Source of the DNA: Hetaerina americana | Taxonomy: Eukaryota > Arthropoda > Insecta > Odonata > Calopterygidae | DNA: 64,000 bases | Assembly: GCA_022747635.1 (NCBI GenBank) | Contig: JAKTNV010000005.1 | Coordinates: 48,823,013-48,887,012, forward strand | Direction: 5' to 3' | Program-made: the position numbers and the translations under genes | Notes under the pieces: model-generated | Told to the model about the DNA's origin: nothing | Seen by the model: the letters and a program-made list of their open reading frames with translations, nothing else | Databases searched by the model: none | Shown: piece after piece, positions 50,430 through 62,990 of the stretch | Position numbering within the stretch: position 1 is the first letter of the stretch | Layout: each line of letters starts with the position of its first letter

Positions 50430-51230
50430 AACATGCCTCAGACCCCAGATGACATCAAAGTAGCTCTAAAATTACGAGATCAACTGATAGCAGCTTTGAA
50501 TACTTTAAACTATGTACTTGTAAAACTATGTACTATGTACTTGTAAACTTGTAAACTTTAAACTATGTACTTGTAAACTTGTAAAAGTATATTAGAATCA
50601 GCGAGAAGAAAACTAAAATACATGTTTGTGGATGAGTGTAGATATAGATAGATATATGAGGAGGGCAACTAGATCCAATAGAATCCATCTAACTGAGCAG
50701 CAGTATAACTTGGGATGGAAGGAGTTTGACCAAGATGAAACGTAGAATATCTCTAGCTAAGATTGCGTTTATGTAAACCAGTGTTTTCAAAGCACCCAAA
50801 TTTGCATACAAGGAAGTAGTTTCTCAAAGCGCTCGTATGCAAACTACGGACCAGAGACATTGAATATTGGAAAAGTTGACCAGTGAAGAATAAAATCCTT
50901 TGAAATATGGTGCTGAGGAGGATAATGATGGAGGTATAATGAACAGACAAAGTGAGTAACGAGGCAGTTTATAGAAAAGCAAAAACTAAAAGGAAGATAT
51001 AAAACATTCTAAGACAGAGTACAACCAAAAGAAGGATTGACGCGTTTGAGGAACAATGGACTGGTAAGAGTTAGATACAAGGGAGATATGGAGGTAAAAT
51101 CTCACAAAGAAGACCATTAGATAAGTAGATAGAAAAAAATCAGGGAGACTTAAAACAGAAACGCAATCAGGGAGTAAGGGGATTAACACAAAAGAGGAGG
51201 CTGCTGCTAACCACTCTTAAATAAAATCTG
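50430..51230 (+). pseudogene. heavily decayed RTE-like LINE reverse transcriptase
   Basis: No long frame survives, but short conserved pieces follow one another in the right order on the + strand. PDDIKVALKLRDQL near 50450 is a decayed YADD region. YIRISEKKTKIHVCG near 50590-50635 is the RI..KKTK block. WDGRSLTKMKRRISLAKIAFM begins at 50711. Then come HTRK, a stop and FLKALV, then a RIKSFEIWC frame (the AFEMWCW block), RRIMMEV, TDKVSNEAVYRKAK, and a terminal GLV..LLLTTLK segment near 51050-51225. Stops and frameshifts occur every few codons. It has the same domain order as the fragment at 24378-24866 but is far older. Confidence 0.8.
50507..50590 (+). repeat. short tandem duplication of a CTATGTACTTGTAAA motif
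   Basis: The words CTATGTACTTGTAAA and ACTTGTAAACTTGTAAACTT recur three or four times within about 80 bp. They lie inside the decayed reverse transcriptase, between its PDD and KKTK blocks, and so are a later expansion. Confidence 0.8.
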
Positions 51231-53282
51231 AAAATTGATGAAGAAACGAAATGAAAAATGAAATTGATTGCTTATATTTTTACCAAATTTTACCCTATGG
51301 CGGAAGAAACTATTCTTAAAACTTCATTTAAGAGAATAGAAAGGAAGAATTCGGGTACTCTACATAGATTACCATTTGACAAAGCTAAATTTCACAAACG
51401 AAAGCTTCATTAAAACGTGCAATTTCCGCAATATACTTTTTATTTTATCTTTCCTATTTTGGTGCCGACCGACTCGTATTGAAGGTAAAATAGAAAGTAT
51501 ATAGATTCATTAAACTAATTAAATACTTTCAAAACATCTCAACCACTCAAACATAAACCAGTATACTGCAGTGAGTTTTTTACTTTGCATTGAACTGTAG
51601 CTTGCAAATCCGCACAAACAAATAAAAATAATGATTTGGGACTTTCAACTGGGAATTTAATACATCGGAAAATTATTGTACACTCCATAAAGTAGCTGCT
51701 GCAATTGTGATTTTTTTTAAAATTGCAATTGCATAAATGTAAATCCATAGAAATGAAACTGACGACTAAAAAATAGCAGGCTGTAACGTAAAAATTCAAC
51801 CAATGAAACTGAAGGTTGGCCTTTTTAAAGATTCTACATGATGCTTTAGAAAACCAAATTGGCAAGAGTTTAATATGAGGCAAGCTTATTTAGTAAAAAT
51901 GTGAATATAAAATCAGCTGGCGGAAAATTGAGCAAGATGAAAACAGTTAAGATGGATTCATGAACCTCTGCGAAAGTACTTGCTCCAGGAACTAAAAGAA
52001 GATAGATGAGCATTCAAATATTCAAAACTGAAAACAACTTATCGCAGCAAAAGGTTAAAACAACCTTCATTGAAATATTGCCAAAGAAAGGCAATAAACG
52101 CCATTGGGAATATTAAGGGCTAACTTTTCATGCAGGAAGAAAAAAGGGAAAAAATTGAGATTCTAGCTGGAGAAACTTCAACATGGGAAAGAATTGCATT
52201 AAAATAAGGAGTATAAAAGTGCTATTAAGGAAAACCAAAACAAGTCCCTCATATAAAAAAAATCTGCGGGAGCAGGTGCTCAAGGATTTATGGGAAAGAA
52301 ATAAAGACATGAATAAATTTTCTCCTTTTTATATATGTTATATAATAAGAAGACACGGAAAAATTAATACAAAATAGTGTACAATAGCAAAGTTAAGACA
52401 TTCCAAAGGGCTATCAAGGGAATGTGATTAATATTTGTCTAAGGTTTGAAAAAAGAATTGACTTATGGACGTATGAAATAAAAATGTAAGAATTGAAAAA
52501 AAATATTAATTCAAAATAATAAAAGCAGATAAAATAGCGAAACCAATTTATTTCCGACTAGCCGCTAAATACAGGTATAGTAAATAAAATGGAATCGGCT
52601 ATAATAGAACAGCTATTGAACCACAGGCTGACAGAAGAGCGGACAAAATGTGTACAAATGCGACCTAGTCATGAATATGGAAGCTTAAAGAGTGGCGTAG
52701 AACATAGATATTATTTATCAGCTCCGATATTAAACTTTCTAAAAAGAAAAGCTACATATAATGTAAAGATGTAGATTCAAAATCTATTTGAAGTTCAATA
52801 ATATCCTGCTTCTGTCCATACTATCATTATTCATTGTTTTACTTCTACTGTCAATTCAGAATTATTCTCTTTTTTACAGAGGGGGTTGAAATGGAAGAAT
52901 AAAGAACTGAGGAGGATGTATTCTTCAGAGGAGAAAATTATGGGGAAATACAACTTGAAGATAACATTTCATAATAAAATTTAAGCATGAAAATTGAACT
53001 TCTGCTAGTATTAATGAAGGAATGCAATAATGAAGGATTGCATTGCAAAGGTAATGCAAAATGGAAGGAGTACAAGATCCCTTTACAACATAATCACTGC
53101 CTAAATACTGCCAAAGACAAACGACGGACGCTAAAGAAACAATTCGCGTAAACATATGCTGAATTATTAGCTAATGTTACTTATTAACAGTGAGGCAGGA
53201 GAATACAAAGATGAGAACAATATGAGTATGAGTGCCATGAAGATTAAAACCTCCGGGAAAAAATTAAATCCTTCGGGTTAGT
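51231..53282. other. purine-rich spacer, nothing firm
   Basis: A/G-rich + strand with minus-strand frames up to 114 codons that are Phe/Leu/Ser-rich and unrecognised. Possibly old repeat, but I find no identifiable motif. Confidence 0.4.
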
Positions 53283-53470
53283 AATGTGGGTAACACGATC
53301 GCCGGCAAACTCAAAGGTCGCGAGTTCAAGTCTCACCTCGGGCATTGATGCTGTGTCAACTCGAGTGGGTTAGGCCGCTGGGAAACCTGATGACAAGCCA
53401 AAGGCTTATCAAGATCCCAAGGGGTTCACAGACCACCAGAGGCGTCCGAAGAGTACGATAAATGGCTGGA
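53283..53470 (+). mobile_element. candidate third SINE family, tRNA-derived
   Basis: TAATGTGGGTAACACGATCG at the start resembles an A-box region, and GCGAGTTCAAGTCTC about 40 bp later resembles a B box inside a T arm. After the tRNA-like head come about 120 bp of structured body (for example AAGCCAAAGGCTTATC) not shared with the other two SINE types. No clear target-site duplication was found, so the right border is approximate. Confidence 0.6.
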
Positions 53471-55288
53471 GCGAGTCTTTAGCAAATAAATTCTACAAAG
53501 AAAAAATTGGGAAAGAAATTTATTGAAATTCATATGTAAAGATGGACAAATAATCCAATCTTTAGATTGATTACTATTGATTATGACATTAAAATTACAC
53601 GCAATGTAATAATTAATAGCAGCTGATAAGTTTATAGTAAGTCACTCATCAATCGCATATTTATATAAATACTAAAACATTAGTCTTTATAGCATCTAAA
53701 TATCAGTTTATAGGGGCCAAATTTTAAAAATTGTTAAGTCTTTTTGGGTACCCTAAACTGTTTATTTATGCGTGAGAAGTTAAATTCAACCAAATAAATT
53801 ACAATAATCACCAAATAAGGGTCAACTTTAGGCCTATATATCATGCTAAAAGGAATGTTTCGTGCTCCATCTGCATAAACGGTTATTTTTTTATTTTTTT
53901 AATGTATCATACAGCGTCATTAAATTTTTACTGAATACCAATTATGTCAACAAATACTTTGATAAAAATATAACTGTGAATCAAGAAAAACTCTTGAAAT
54001 TTAGAAAATTTTAAAAAATGCTCTTTGAAGAAAATATAACTTTGAGATGAGTATTCCTTGAAGTCAAAAAATGTTTCTAAATTTAGCGGAAACCTGGTAA
54101 ATTGGCTGCGTCGAGAGGGCCGTGTAACGAAATGGAGTTTAAGGTTAGCAAACACTGACTGCTGATTAAGTCTGCCTCTGTTTCTCCTACGGTCATTTTT
54201 GGCCAAAGCCAGAATGAGGCAATTTCTACCGACACCCGTAGTCATGGAATAATTTGCAATAAAATAGCCAACGCGCAAGCCTGGTCTCGTCGCATGATTA
54301 ATTCAACTACGTGAAGTTTCCACGAGAGGTCTCATTATTAACTTTTGCATTATGACACGGTAAAACATCGCAAGACAATCAACTTCAATTTATATTTATG
54401 ACTCAGACGCAGCACATTACTCCGGGAAGGAAATCGGAGAAGGAAACTCCCTATCGCTCTTTTGCAGCGTATACTTTGTAATAACTTATTTCTGAAGAGG
54501 CCATCTATTTAGCGAATTTAGCAAAATAAAACAAGGAAATTTCACATTAAGTGTGGGCATGTTTACGAAAAAACTGAAATTCCAAACTCCTTTAGGATAT
54601 TTTTGGCAAAAAGCACATGTTTAGAAAAACTAGCTTTTAAAATCTAAGGAATATTATTTTTTAAGCCAAAATGGTTTCTAAACCATCTTGATACGCTCTC
54701 TTGATTTCAACTTTTTTTATTACCTCAATAAGTTCGTAATACCTCTTCAACTAATTCAGAAGTTCTAAAACAGGTTTTTTAACCCAAATGTTCTAGCACT
54801 CATTCTAATTTTTGAGTCCCAAAAAATACTAAATATTTATTTTCCCAGCTCTTTAACACTGCAATCTGATTGTTTTTCAGACATCACCGAATTAAAGATC
54901 GGTTAAATGTGGTTGAAATAATTTTCAAAATTAAATAAAAACATTGTCTTTATAGTGCACCATTTTTTCTTAATCCTTGTAACAAGTACCATTATAATTC
55001 AACTAACTATTACCTTTGACACATAATACTTAAATCATTTATTTGCAAATAATTCCATAAATTGAGTTATTATATTATAACATAGCGATTTATTAATCTA
55101 ACACAATGCACTGCAATATTTTCTTTGCCACCATATTTCATCTATTGACACAATTAGATTGCATTATATTTTTTAAAAACCTTCATAATGCAGAACTATG
55201 GAAAAGCTTGTTGTAGATAAAAATATTTTCTCCTTCATAATGTGAATCTTAACTTTCCTACTGAGGAAAGTATCTCATTTTTATGTCC
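53471..55288. other. AT-rich spacer, nothing recognised
   Basis: One 116-codon minus-strand frame at 53928-54278, Phe/Ile/Lys-rich, unrecognised. Confidence 0.45.
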
Positions 55289-55290
55289 TA

Positions 55291-56616
55291 CCTTGATCAA
55301 AAATTTCCCGGAATTTATTCAGAAAATTAAAAATACAAGTTTATTCATCTAAATCTATATTGTCCCCTTCAAAGTAATCCCCATCGACTGCAACACACTT
55401 ATGCCAGCGCTTGATCCAATCCTCGAAACATTTTTTATATTCGGTTTTCGGTATGTCCATCAGTGCTTCCTGCGATTTTTCCATTACTTCCTCTCGGCTG
55501 CTAAAACGCGTTCCCCGTAATGGTTTTTTAACTCGATTGAACAGAAAGAAGTCACAGGGAGCCAAATCAGGTGAATTCGGTGGCTGTTGGATGGTATTTG
55601 TTGCATTTTTCGTCAAAAAATTACGAATAATGATAGCACTGTGCGACGGTGCGTTATCATGGTGCAAAATCCACGAGTTTTCTGCCCACATTTCTGGTCT
55701 CTTTCGGCGAGTTGCTTCACGCAAACGTCTCATAACGCCCAAATAATACTCTTTGTTTACTGTCTGGCCTTCTGGCAAAAATTCATGATGCACTACACCG
55801 TTGTAATCCATGAAAACCGTCAGCATTGCCTTCTTTTTTGACTGAAAACGACGTGGTTTTTTTGGTCTCGGCTCATTTGGTGAACGCCATTCACTTGCCT
55901 GATGTCTGGATTGCGTGTCGTACTCATAAACCCACGTCTCGTCTCCAGTAATGATCCTTTTGATGAATGTGGGATCGGATTCAGCCTCGCAAATCATGTC
56001 TTTTGCGACGTCAACACGGTCTCTTTTTTGCATGAAATTGAGGTCTTTTGGCACCAACTTTGCTGCTACACGACGGAAACCCAAATCATTAACCACAATG
56101 TCTTGGGCGGATCCATAGGCAATGTTCAAGTCCTCCGCTATTTCTCTGATGGTTAATTTGCGGTTATTGACCAACATTTCTTTTACTTTATCAATTTTTT
56201 CACCGACTTTCGATGTCGATGGTCTGCCACTGCGTTCATCATCTTCGATTGACTCACGACCACTTCTGAACCGCTCGTGCCACTGGTAAACGACCGTTTT
56301 TTTTAGAGAATCGTTGCCGAAACACTTTTCCAACATTTCCAACGTCCGTGCGCCACTAAATCCGTTTTTTACGCAAAATTTAATACAAGTTCGTTGTTGC
56401 AAATTTAAATCCATTTCTGAAATTGTAAAAAATCGCCAACACACACAGAGATAGATGTACTCTTGGCTACGTAACTTTTGCAAATGTCAAGTTATGACAC
56501 TAAGATTTAAAGGGAATATCAACAACAGATGTACCAATTTAACAAAAAAAACAGAACTCGAATCGGAACGATGGGAGCGCCACACGGTGGTTATTCCGGG
56601 AACTTTTTGATCAAGG
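55291..56616 (-). mobile_element. complete mariner element
   Basis: The 1326-bp element lies between TA at 55289-55290 and 56617-56618. Both ends begin CCTTGATCAAAAA and match over 24 bp with one mismatch. The only gene occupies most of it. On the minus strand AATAAA occurs across the stop codon (plus-strand TTTATT at 55340-55345) and again at 55314-55319, giving a compact polyadenylation region. The element resembles an autonomous copy in every part that can be checked by eye. Confidence 0.96.
55341..56414 (-). CDS. intact mariner transposase, DD34D
   Basis: The enzyme cuts both ends of its element and inserts it at TA, acting in the nucleus as a dimer. The frame is open from a TTG at 56483, but the first ATG is at 56412-56414, giving 357 residues from MDLNLQQRT, a usual mariner length. 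The first helix-turn-helix is near residues 15-50, the GRPS linker at 63-66 and the second helix-turn-helix near 86-112. KLVPKDL (120-126) stands where many mariners have WVPHEL. RPKKPRR (183-189) is a possible nuclear signal. The catalytic aspartates are D158 (GDETW), D253 (HHDNAPSH) and D288 (SPDLAPCDFF), with exactly 34 residues between the last two. The C-terminus ends YFEGDNIDLDE. No lesion was seen. Activity is plausible but not shown. Confidence 0.96.
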   Translation of the reverse strand: MDLNLQQRTCIKFCVKNGFSGARTLEMLEKCFGNDSLKKTVVYQWHERFRSGRESIEDDERSGRPSTSKVGEKIDKVKEMLVNNRKLTIREIAEDLNIAYGSAQDIVVNDLGFRRVAAKLVPKDLNFMQKRDRVDVAKDMICEAESDPTFIKRIITGDETWVYEYDTQSRHQASEWRSPNEPRPKKPRRFQSKKKAMLTVFMDYNGVVHHEFLPEGQTVNKEYYLGVMRRLREATRRKRPEMWAENSWILHHDNAPSHSAIIIRNFLTKNATNTIQQPPNSPDLAPCDFFLFNRVKKPLRGTRFSSREEVMEKSQEALMDIPKTEYKKCFEDWIKRWHKCVAVDGDYFEGDNIDLDE

Positions 56617-56618
56617 TA

Positions 56619-57479
56619 GTATGTTTAAATATTAAGCGGATTATTTGCAAACAGTCATAGTTCCATACAGGTTATGAACTGGAAAATGACCAGTAAAATC
56701 GATTAGTTAATTTTCTTAGGAGGCAGGATTCACCGCTAAACACGTATTAGATACTTTCTGGTGTAAAATCCCAAACCGAATGAGGCCATGTAATGGTTGT
56801 AACAATTGGGTACAAATACTTGTATTTATTTATAACCCAGGCCTATGACTATGGGTATCTTAAGCCTTTAAGTCGCCCCTTGATGTTCTGGCTGATAATT
56901 TAACCTTCAAATAGATTCAGATAATTTTGGAGCCCTGGTCCTTGGTGGCATATCAAGGATACTAAAATACTCCCCTTCCTTAATTTTCGTAAATAACCCA
57001 CCGAAGATTTATCTTGAGGTACACTCCACTTTGTAACTGTGAAATGTCTTGGGCTTCAATACTGCATTACATAAATTTGGTTCAATAAAATTTAATTAAT
57101 TATCGCCACAGTAATCTAATAGTATTCTTTTCCAGATATAGTCTTTAAGCAACTGTTGGCAGCTATATTTTATTACATATTCTTTAAAATTTTCATAATT
57201 TGGTAACTTATTTGTATTCAAATACTGGCCACTAGTATTCTCTTTAGTTATTCATATCAACTATGAAGTGATCATTTACTAATATTATTAATTTTTTTAT
57301 TTGTGTTACGTATACCATCGAGAGATTTCCATTTTGTGGACTCCTCCCAGGGAATATTATTCTACGAATGCCCTCCAAGTGGGAAGCCAAAACGAACTAG
57401 GCGCGTCGGCTGAAATTTAACAGTGCATAAATTTTTAAGTAGGTCCTCTGGCAAAATATATCCCTCGCCGTTATCACGG
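56619..57479. other. AT-rich spacer, nothing recognised
   Basis: No long frame and no recognised repeat. Confidence 0.5.
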
Positions 57480-57830
57480 CCGTTTATTATAATAGCTCCG
57501 GCTTTCTATGGGCATTAGGCAGAGAAATTGGGCCATAATCGTTAGAAGCGGACTCTTGGATTTCACATCCCTGGGCCCCATCCTCCCACTCCGGTTCCGT
57601 ATGGTCTTTTCCCCATCGTCTCCCCTCCCTCCCCCGGCCCTGAGGAATGGGGGGGATCGATGCGAGCGCTTTCCAGAGTCTTCTCACCCATCCATCGTGT
57701 CCGCTCCCGCGCGTCGAATGCCACCCTTCATCGGAAATCTCCCCACCGTCACTAATTACGACGCCACCTGTCTCGAGCCCAAACTACCCCAACCGAAGAG
57801 CCCTCCCTCATTGTTGTAATTCACTGCTTC
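57480..57830. other. GC-richer, C/T-rich patch
   Basis: Frames of 103 codons (+) and 66 codons (-) overlap. Pro/Ser/Leu-rich on +. No domain recognised. Confidence 0.4.
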
Positions 57831-58544
57831 GGTGGTGACGAAGCAAAGTTTCACGGAATGCAGCCACGATCGATCCTATGCCGAGAAGCCACGTCTGATG
57901 GCTGAAATGTTTCGACGAGCTCTTTTACAAGAAACCATGGGACACAAGAAGACGGTCGGAAGTATTTGAATGTTGGTTTAGTGCAACTCCACCATTTCTG
58001 TCCGAATGCATTGACTGGGTGCCTTTTGCCAAACTGAGCGCCGTTTAATACGGGACAGTAACACTCCCGCGATCATTCTACCGTAGCTATAAATTAATGT
58101 GCACATATGAAGTAAAGAAACCTATGTGCACTTCTGGGATATATATTACCAGCTTTTGAAGGTTAAACTACAGGTGATTTCATCAAATTCGTGGAATTGA
58201 GCTCAAAAACTGAAAATTATGCGATAGCTACTGACAAAAGACACGTTTACCAGTTAAATAATTCGAATCATTTTTATCATAATATATATTTCACATTTCT
58301 ACCATTATATTGGGAGTGGGATGCAATAAAAAAATTTATTCATCTGTTGATATGATTCTCGCGTTACAAGTCCAAAATTGTTGATGACATACTGCATAAT
58401 TCTAGTCAAACAAAATAAAGTTATTTGTAACGTCGTACAATCTGTAGTACTGCATAGGATCTATGCCTATCATTTGATTACGATTACACGAAAGTTACTA
58501 ACTCCATTTGTAAATATATTCTGAGTGAATGCATCACCACGGGG
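57831..58544. other. spacer, nothing recognised
   Basis: Ordinary composition turning AT-rich, no frame of note. Confidence 0.45.
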
Positions 58545-58830
58545 ATTGGGATAGTACGTTAGCTAATATACAGGCTTCCCACCGAGAGGGTAAAAATCCT
58601 GGAGACAACAAATATTTTTCTGGTGTATCCCGATCTCTACTTGAGGTGCTATATGAAGAGAACTTTGAGTGAGTACGACATCCGTTGGATGGGACGTTAA
58701 ACTGCGTACCCCTTGGCGCCTTTCCACGAGAGTAGGCTAATGCTTACGCAGGGTTTCTCTCCACCCTTCGATTCCCAACCAACCCTAATGGCGCAGATGA
58801 CCTTAGCTGTCGGTCGCCTCCCATAAAAAC
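58545..58830 (+). repeat. candidate dispersed retroelement 3' end
   Basis: This stretch has GGGACGTTAAACTGCGTACC, CCCTTGGCGCCTTTCC, TAATGGCGCAGATGACC and TTAGCTGTCGGTCGCCTCCC, then CATAAAA. It resembles the 3' part of common arthropod SINE/LINE families as I remember them. It has no second copy here and no visible duplication, so the call rests on resemblance only. Confidence 0.4.
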
Positions 58831-60550
58831 TACTAAATGCATCACACAAATTTTAAAAGATTGCGCTACAGTCAAGACTTAATTTTGATGAAAACAAGCA
58901 ATGAATATTCCAGATCCCGCTTATAAACTAATTAAGTTTCGCTGGAATAATCAGATATACACGTTAAATTGTCTACTTCGCCTGTTTCTTTGATAGGGTA
59001 TCATACATTTAAACCGAAAATGTACAAAAATTAAATAGATTATAGCATGGAGTGGCATATGTACTATTTACTCAAAATAATGTCAATAGAAAGCAGAAAC
59101 ATATTTGTGAAATCCAGTTGATTTAAAAAATAATATATTTGTGTTTATCCGAAAAAAAAGGAATTTCCCATTTGTAAATCCAGAAATATATTATCCAGTT
59201 AATTCGTTTTTAATGGTAATACTTTCGGCTTGTAAATAAAAATTGACTTTTTCCACTAAATTACGGCGAATTAGTTATTGAACGGTAATATAAAGAATTT
59301 TTGGCATAAAAATCGACTACGGTCAAAGTATCGTCAATGAAAATCGTGCGTTGGAGGAAAGGCTTCCACGGATTGATGTAAGAGAACCCAGAAGACCTCC
59401 ATCCGCATCAAGTTGCTCCAGATGGAGCAAAGACATACTTGCAGATTTTCTAGCCGATTTATTCAGGTCGGATGTCACTTGACTGGACTAAAGTGACATC
59501 AGAATATAAAAGGCCAACTGAAACGTCTGCGTAAATGTCGTCCCTTGATGTGGGCCAACGCTTAAAAGAACTTCGGAGACCTTCATCCTCAAATCATGCG
59601 TTAAGCTTCATGGACATAAAACTACGAGTTTGTCTGATGAATTATAATATGCGTGGAATGGAGTGCTTCATCTCAAAACAGTAACTACAGCGAAAATTCA
59701 TTTAGCATGCCATCTTTTGTAACTTGGTGCGATTCATTTTTTTTTTCAATTTTATTCTTTAGCTATAGCTCTTAAAAACTTTCATTGGAATTTTACTGCT
59801 AATTTCATTGCAATGTTACCTGTGTAATTAAGTCTAGCTTAAATACGATTTCCTGAATTTCTCCTAGCAGTGTCCCAATTTGAAGATGATAACTTACAGT
59901 AATATTCGGAAACAGGCTTTTTTCCTGTTGCAAACTTGAAATATAGTAGTATAACTTCAAGTATAGCAGAGTGTCCCTCGGGAGGAACGTTAAATAAAAA
60001 TTAAGATTACATATAAGGGATAATAGTTAATAAATTGAGACAAGACTGCTCCCATCAAAATTGAAATAACAATAACACAATTTTGAGTTACCAATCATCA
60101 TTTTTCTAATTCTTATTCTATTTAGTTCCTATTGGCCTGAGAAGCCAAAATAGTCCCATAATCAATATTATAAAAGATATTTATTTTTCCTTTTTTAAAA
60201 TCCTCTAAGCGCCATCTGCGATTACATAGAAGTAGATGACAAGCGATCAGTGTTCAGTGAAGTAGATTCAAAAAGTTGTACCACGGCGAAATATAGTATA
60301 TCAGTTTCAAAATACCGATGGAACAGATCCAAAGAGGAGAAACGCGGACCACATGCATGAGTTGCGAATATTTTAGAATTTCTCACGCTATTGAACGACA
60401 TAGATTACACTGGTATTCACGTCCCTCATAAACATTTTTTTGTCAAGATTAGACAATAACAAGAGTACACGTCACTAAAAGTCACCCTCATTTAAATTAC
60501 AAATCAGCATTTATCCTCTACAATAAATTTTAAGAATCATCCTCTATTTT
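58831..60550. other. AT-rich spacer, nothing recognised
   Basis: The part at 59330-59640 is GC-richer and could be a decayed element, but I could not identify it. Confidence 0.45.
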
Positions 60551-61640
60551 TGACTTCCAAGTTTGTTTTTTTTTGTCCTACGTGAATGCAAAATTAGTTT
60601 GGATCCTGGAATTTGCTCGCTCTCCTGCTCATGTTTTAACTCGCGGAGATATCAAACGCTCAAATTTGACGAAATCGCCCCACGAAGTTTGTCCGCCTCG
60701 CTCGTCCTGTTTTCCCCACCAATTTTCCCATCGTTTATTCTATTTTTTTGTTCCCGGAGATGCACACTTGATTACGCTTCATCACACGAGGGCGAGTCCG
60801 AGAGGGCGCAGTGGCATTATCGTAGTCGAACGGGCAAAGAGGCGGGAGGGCCGCGGGGAGGGAGGGAGGGAAAGGGTGGAGAGTTAGAGAGGACGGAGGT
60901 CTATTTAGCTATGCGGCAGGATGCGAGCGAGAGATAGAGGAGAGGGAGAGAGGACAGAGCGTTGGCGAACGAGCCTCGGAGGCAGGAAGTGAGATCGGGT
61001 TGAGGGAGAAGGCGGAGTATGGGTTTAACAGGGTTGGGAAGGGGAGGTCGGGGTAACGGGGTGAGGAAAATAGGACTAGGTGGAGTGGAAGAGAAGGTGT
61101 AGTGGGGCGGGGGATGAGAGAGACAGGCTATGGAATCGGGAGGACGACCTCCGTGTGTTCGAGCGTGGGAGTGCGTGTGGCGCGTGTGTTTTGCCTGTGG
61201 GAGTTGAGTGCGGCCTCTAGCAAGAGCGAGGATAGGATGACCACTGAGTAGAGAGATGAGTAGTGGTGGCAGTGTGGAAAGAGGAGGGAATGAGATAGAG
61301 ATGGAGAGACGTAAATTTGGGGAGAGAAGTAAGGGGCGGGGTAAGGGGAGCGGGGTGGCTGGCAGGAAAAGGAAACCGCTTAAGAGTAGGCCGCTAATTA
61401 ACAGTAAAATGAAGTAATAACACGGGAATGTGGTTGAGGTGGGTTTGCAAAACGGAGGGAGAATATGGAGTGGTTGGCTGGGCGATGGATGGACGAGGCG
61501 TTTGACGGCGGGGGGAAGGAGAGAAGGGGTTGGAGTTGAAAGCGAGATAGGAGAGAGAGGGACAGAGAGGGGTGGAATCCCTTCGGATGTAACTTTTGCC
61601 CCTCTTCAGTGCCTCCAGAGGGTTTATTAAGCAGTGGCGT
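60551..61640. repeat. long polypurine (G/A-rich) block
   Basis: From about 60830 to 61580 the + strand is G/A-rich with many GGGAGG, GAGAGA and GTGTGT words, the mirror image in composition of the C/T-rich blocks elsewhere. The 124- and 104-codon frames at 60563-60937 are Arg/Gly/Ser-rich towards their ends and have no known domain. Confidence 0.6.
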
Positions 61641-62340
61641 GGGCGGAAGAAATATTGGGCGGACGCATTAAAATTCTTCCGCGATTACTGACGGTGAAGG
61701 GACCTTTTTTTTCGTGCTCCCCATAAGCTGTCATTTTTATCCATTTAAACAGTATAAATGCTAGCGGAGCAAAATTTTCTTACTTGGTGTTGCCAAAAAT
61801 CCCATCTACAAATTGCATCTACATACGCACCTATGATTTTACAATGTATTTCCTGATTAAATTAGAAACGCAACTGAAACCTTTCTCACGCCATCATCAA
61901 AAATTGTGATTGTACTTGTATATACTCCTCCTCGTGCCGGATATTAAAAAAGTATGTTCATTAATTGAGTAACTACGTAAATCATTGGTTTCATCATATG
62001 AGGCATGCCGTAATGGAAGGAGTTGACCCTGGACCATATATGAGTGAGGCTTTTTACTCCAATCAAAGACGAGAGATTTCGACCTAACAGTGTGCTTTAC
62101 TTGTCCCCGCCCACGACAAATGAATGTTGACTCTCTGTGGCATTGTTTTCCAGCGGACAATAACCTCATCAGATAAAATATTGCTTCCGCTTGGCGAATC
62201 TCAAACAAACAGAACCTATAGAGCTTTATTGAACAAGGCAATTATATTATCAGTGCAAGTTTCCATTTCAAGGAGCATCAATAGATGTCGATATTCCCGA
62301 GCGCATCATCACCGGCTTTAAAAAATACGAGAACGCTTCA
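61641..62340. other. spacer, nothing recognised
   Basis: A 114-codon minus-strand frame (61897-62241) shows no known domain. Confidence 0.4.
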
Positions 62341-62990
62341 CCGAGAGTTCAAAGAGAGATATTTCCCGAATACAAAGCATTTTTTTCTTTATGTGCATCC
62401 ACAACAAGCCAGCGGCTGGTAGTCGCATTGCGTGCAGAGCAGTTGAATCCTGTGCTTGACAAAATTGCGTATTTCCAGAGTTTCAGGAGAGCCTCCGGTT
62501 TGTGTAGAGAATGCTCCAAGTGACAGAGTCCGCCGTCCGTCCTTCGATTAACACATCGGGTGACTGCTAAGCACGTTTTAATTCCATTAAGTATTTTCCC
62601 GCCCAACCCCCCCCCCCATCTCCCTCCACCTTTCCCATGCGCATGCGGATCCAAATGGACCACGCGCTCTTCAAAATTCAAAAGCCCTCTGGGTATTGAG
62701 TGTCCCCGCCGATGGCTGTTGGAATAATCAGTGACCCCGCGCGTCCAGGGCAGAGCGAGATGTGCTTTGGCCCTGCGACCCGGTCGTTCCGTGTGCCGCG
62801 GGGTCAAATCCTTTTGTGAACGCGGAAATGGAGTTCTTCTTCTCCCCCCCCCCCTCCCGAGTTTGTATGCTGGGATTAGGGAATCTGACAGAGTAATTCT
62901 GTTTATTTCCAATGAGCCAAACAGTGACAAGTAGGTGCCACTCAATCCGAACAACCAACTCGTTCTCTTCTACTTTATGATTCAAATATG
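62341..62990. other. GC-richer region with a 201-codon open frame lacking ATG
   Basis: The minus strand is open for 201 codons (62349-62954) but begins at TTG and has no methionine codon within. It crosses two long C runs (about 62606-62618 and 62847-62857) that translate to Gly-rich stretches. It could be part of an exon or chance openness in GC-rich DNA. No domain recognised. Confidence 0.35.
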
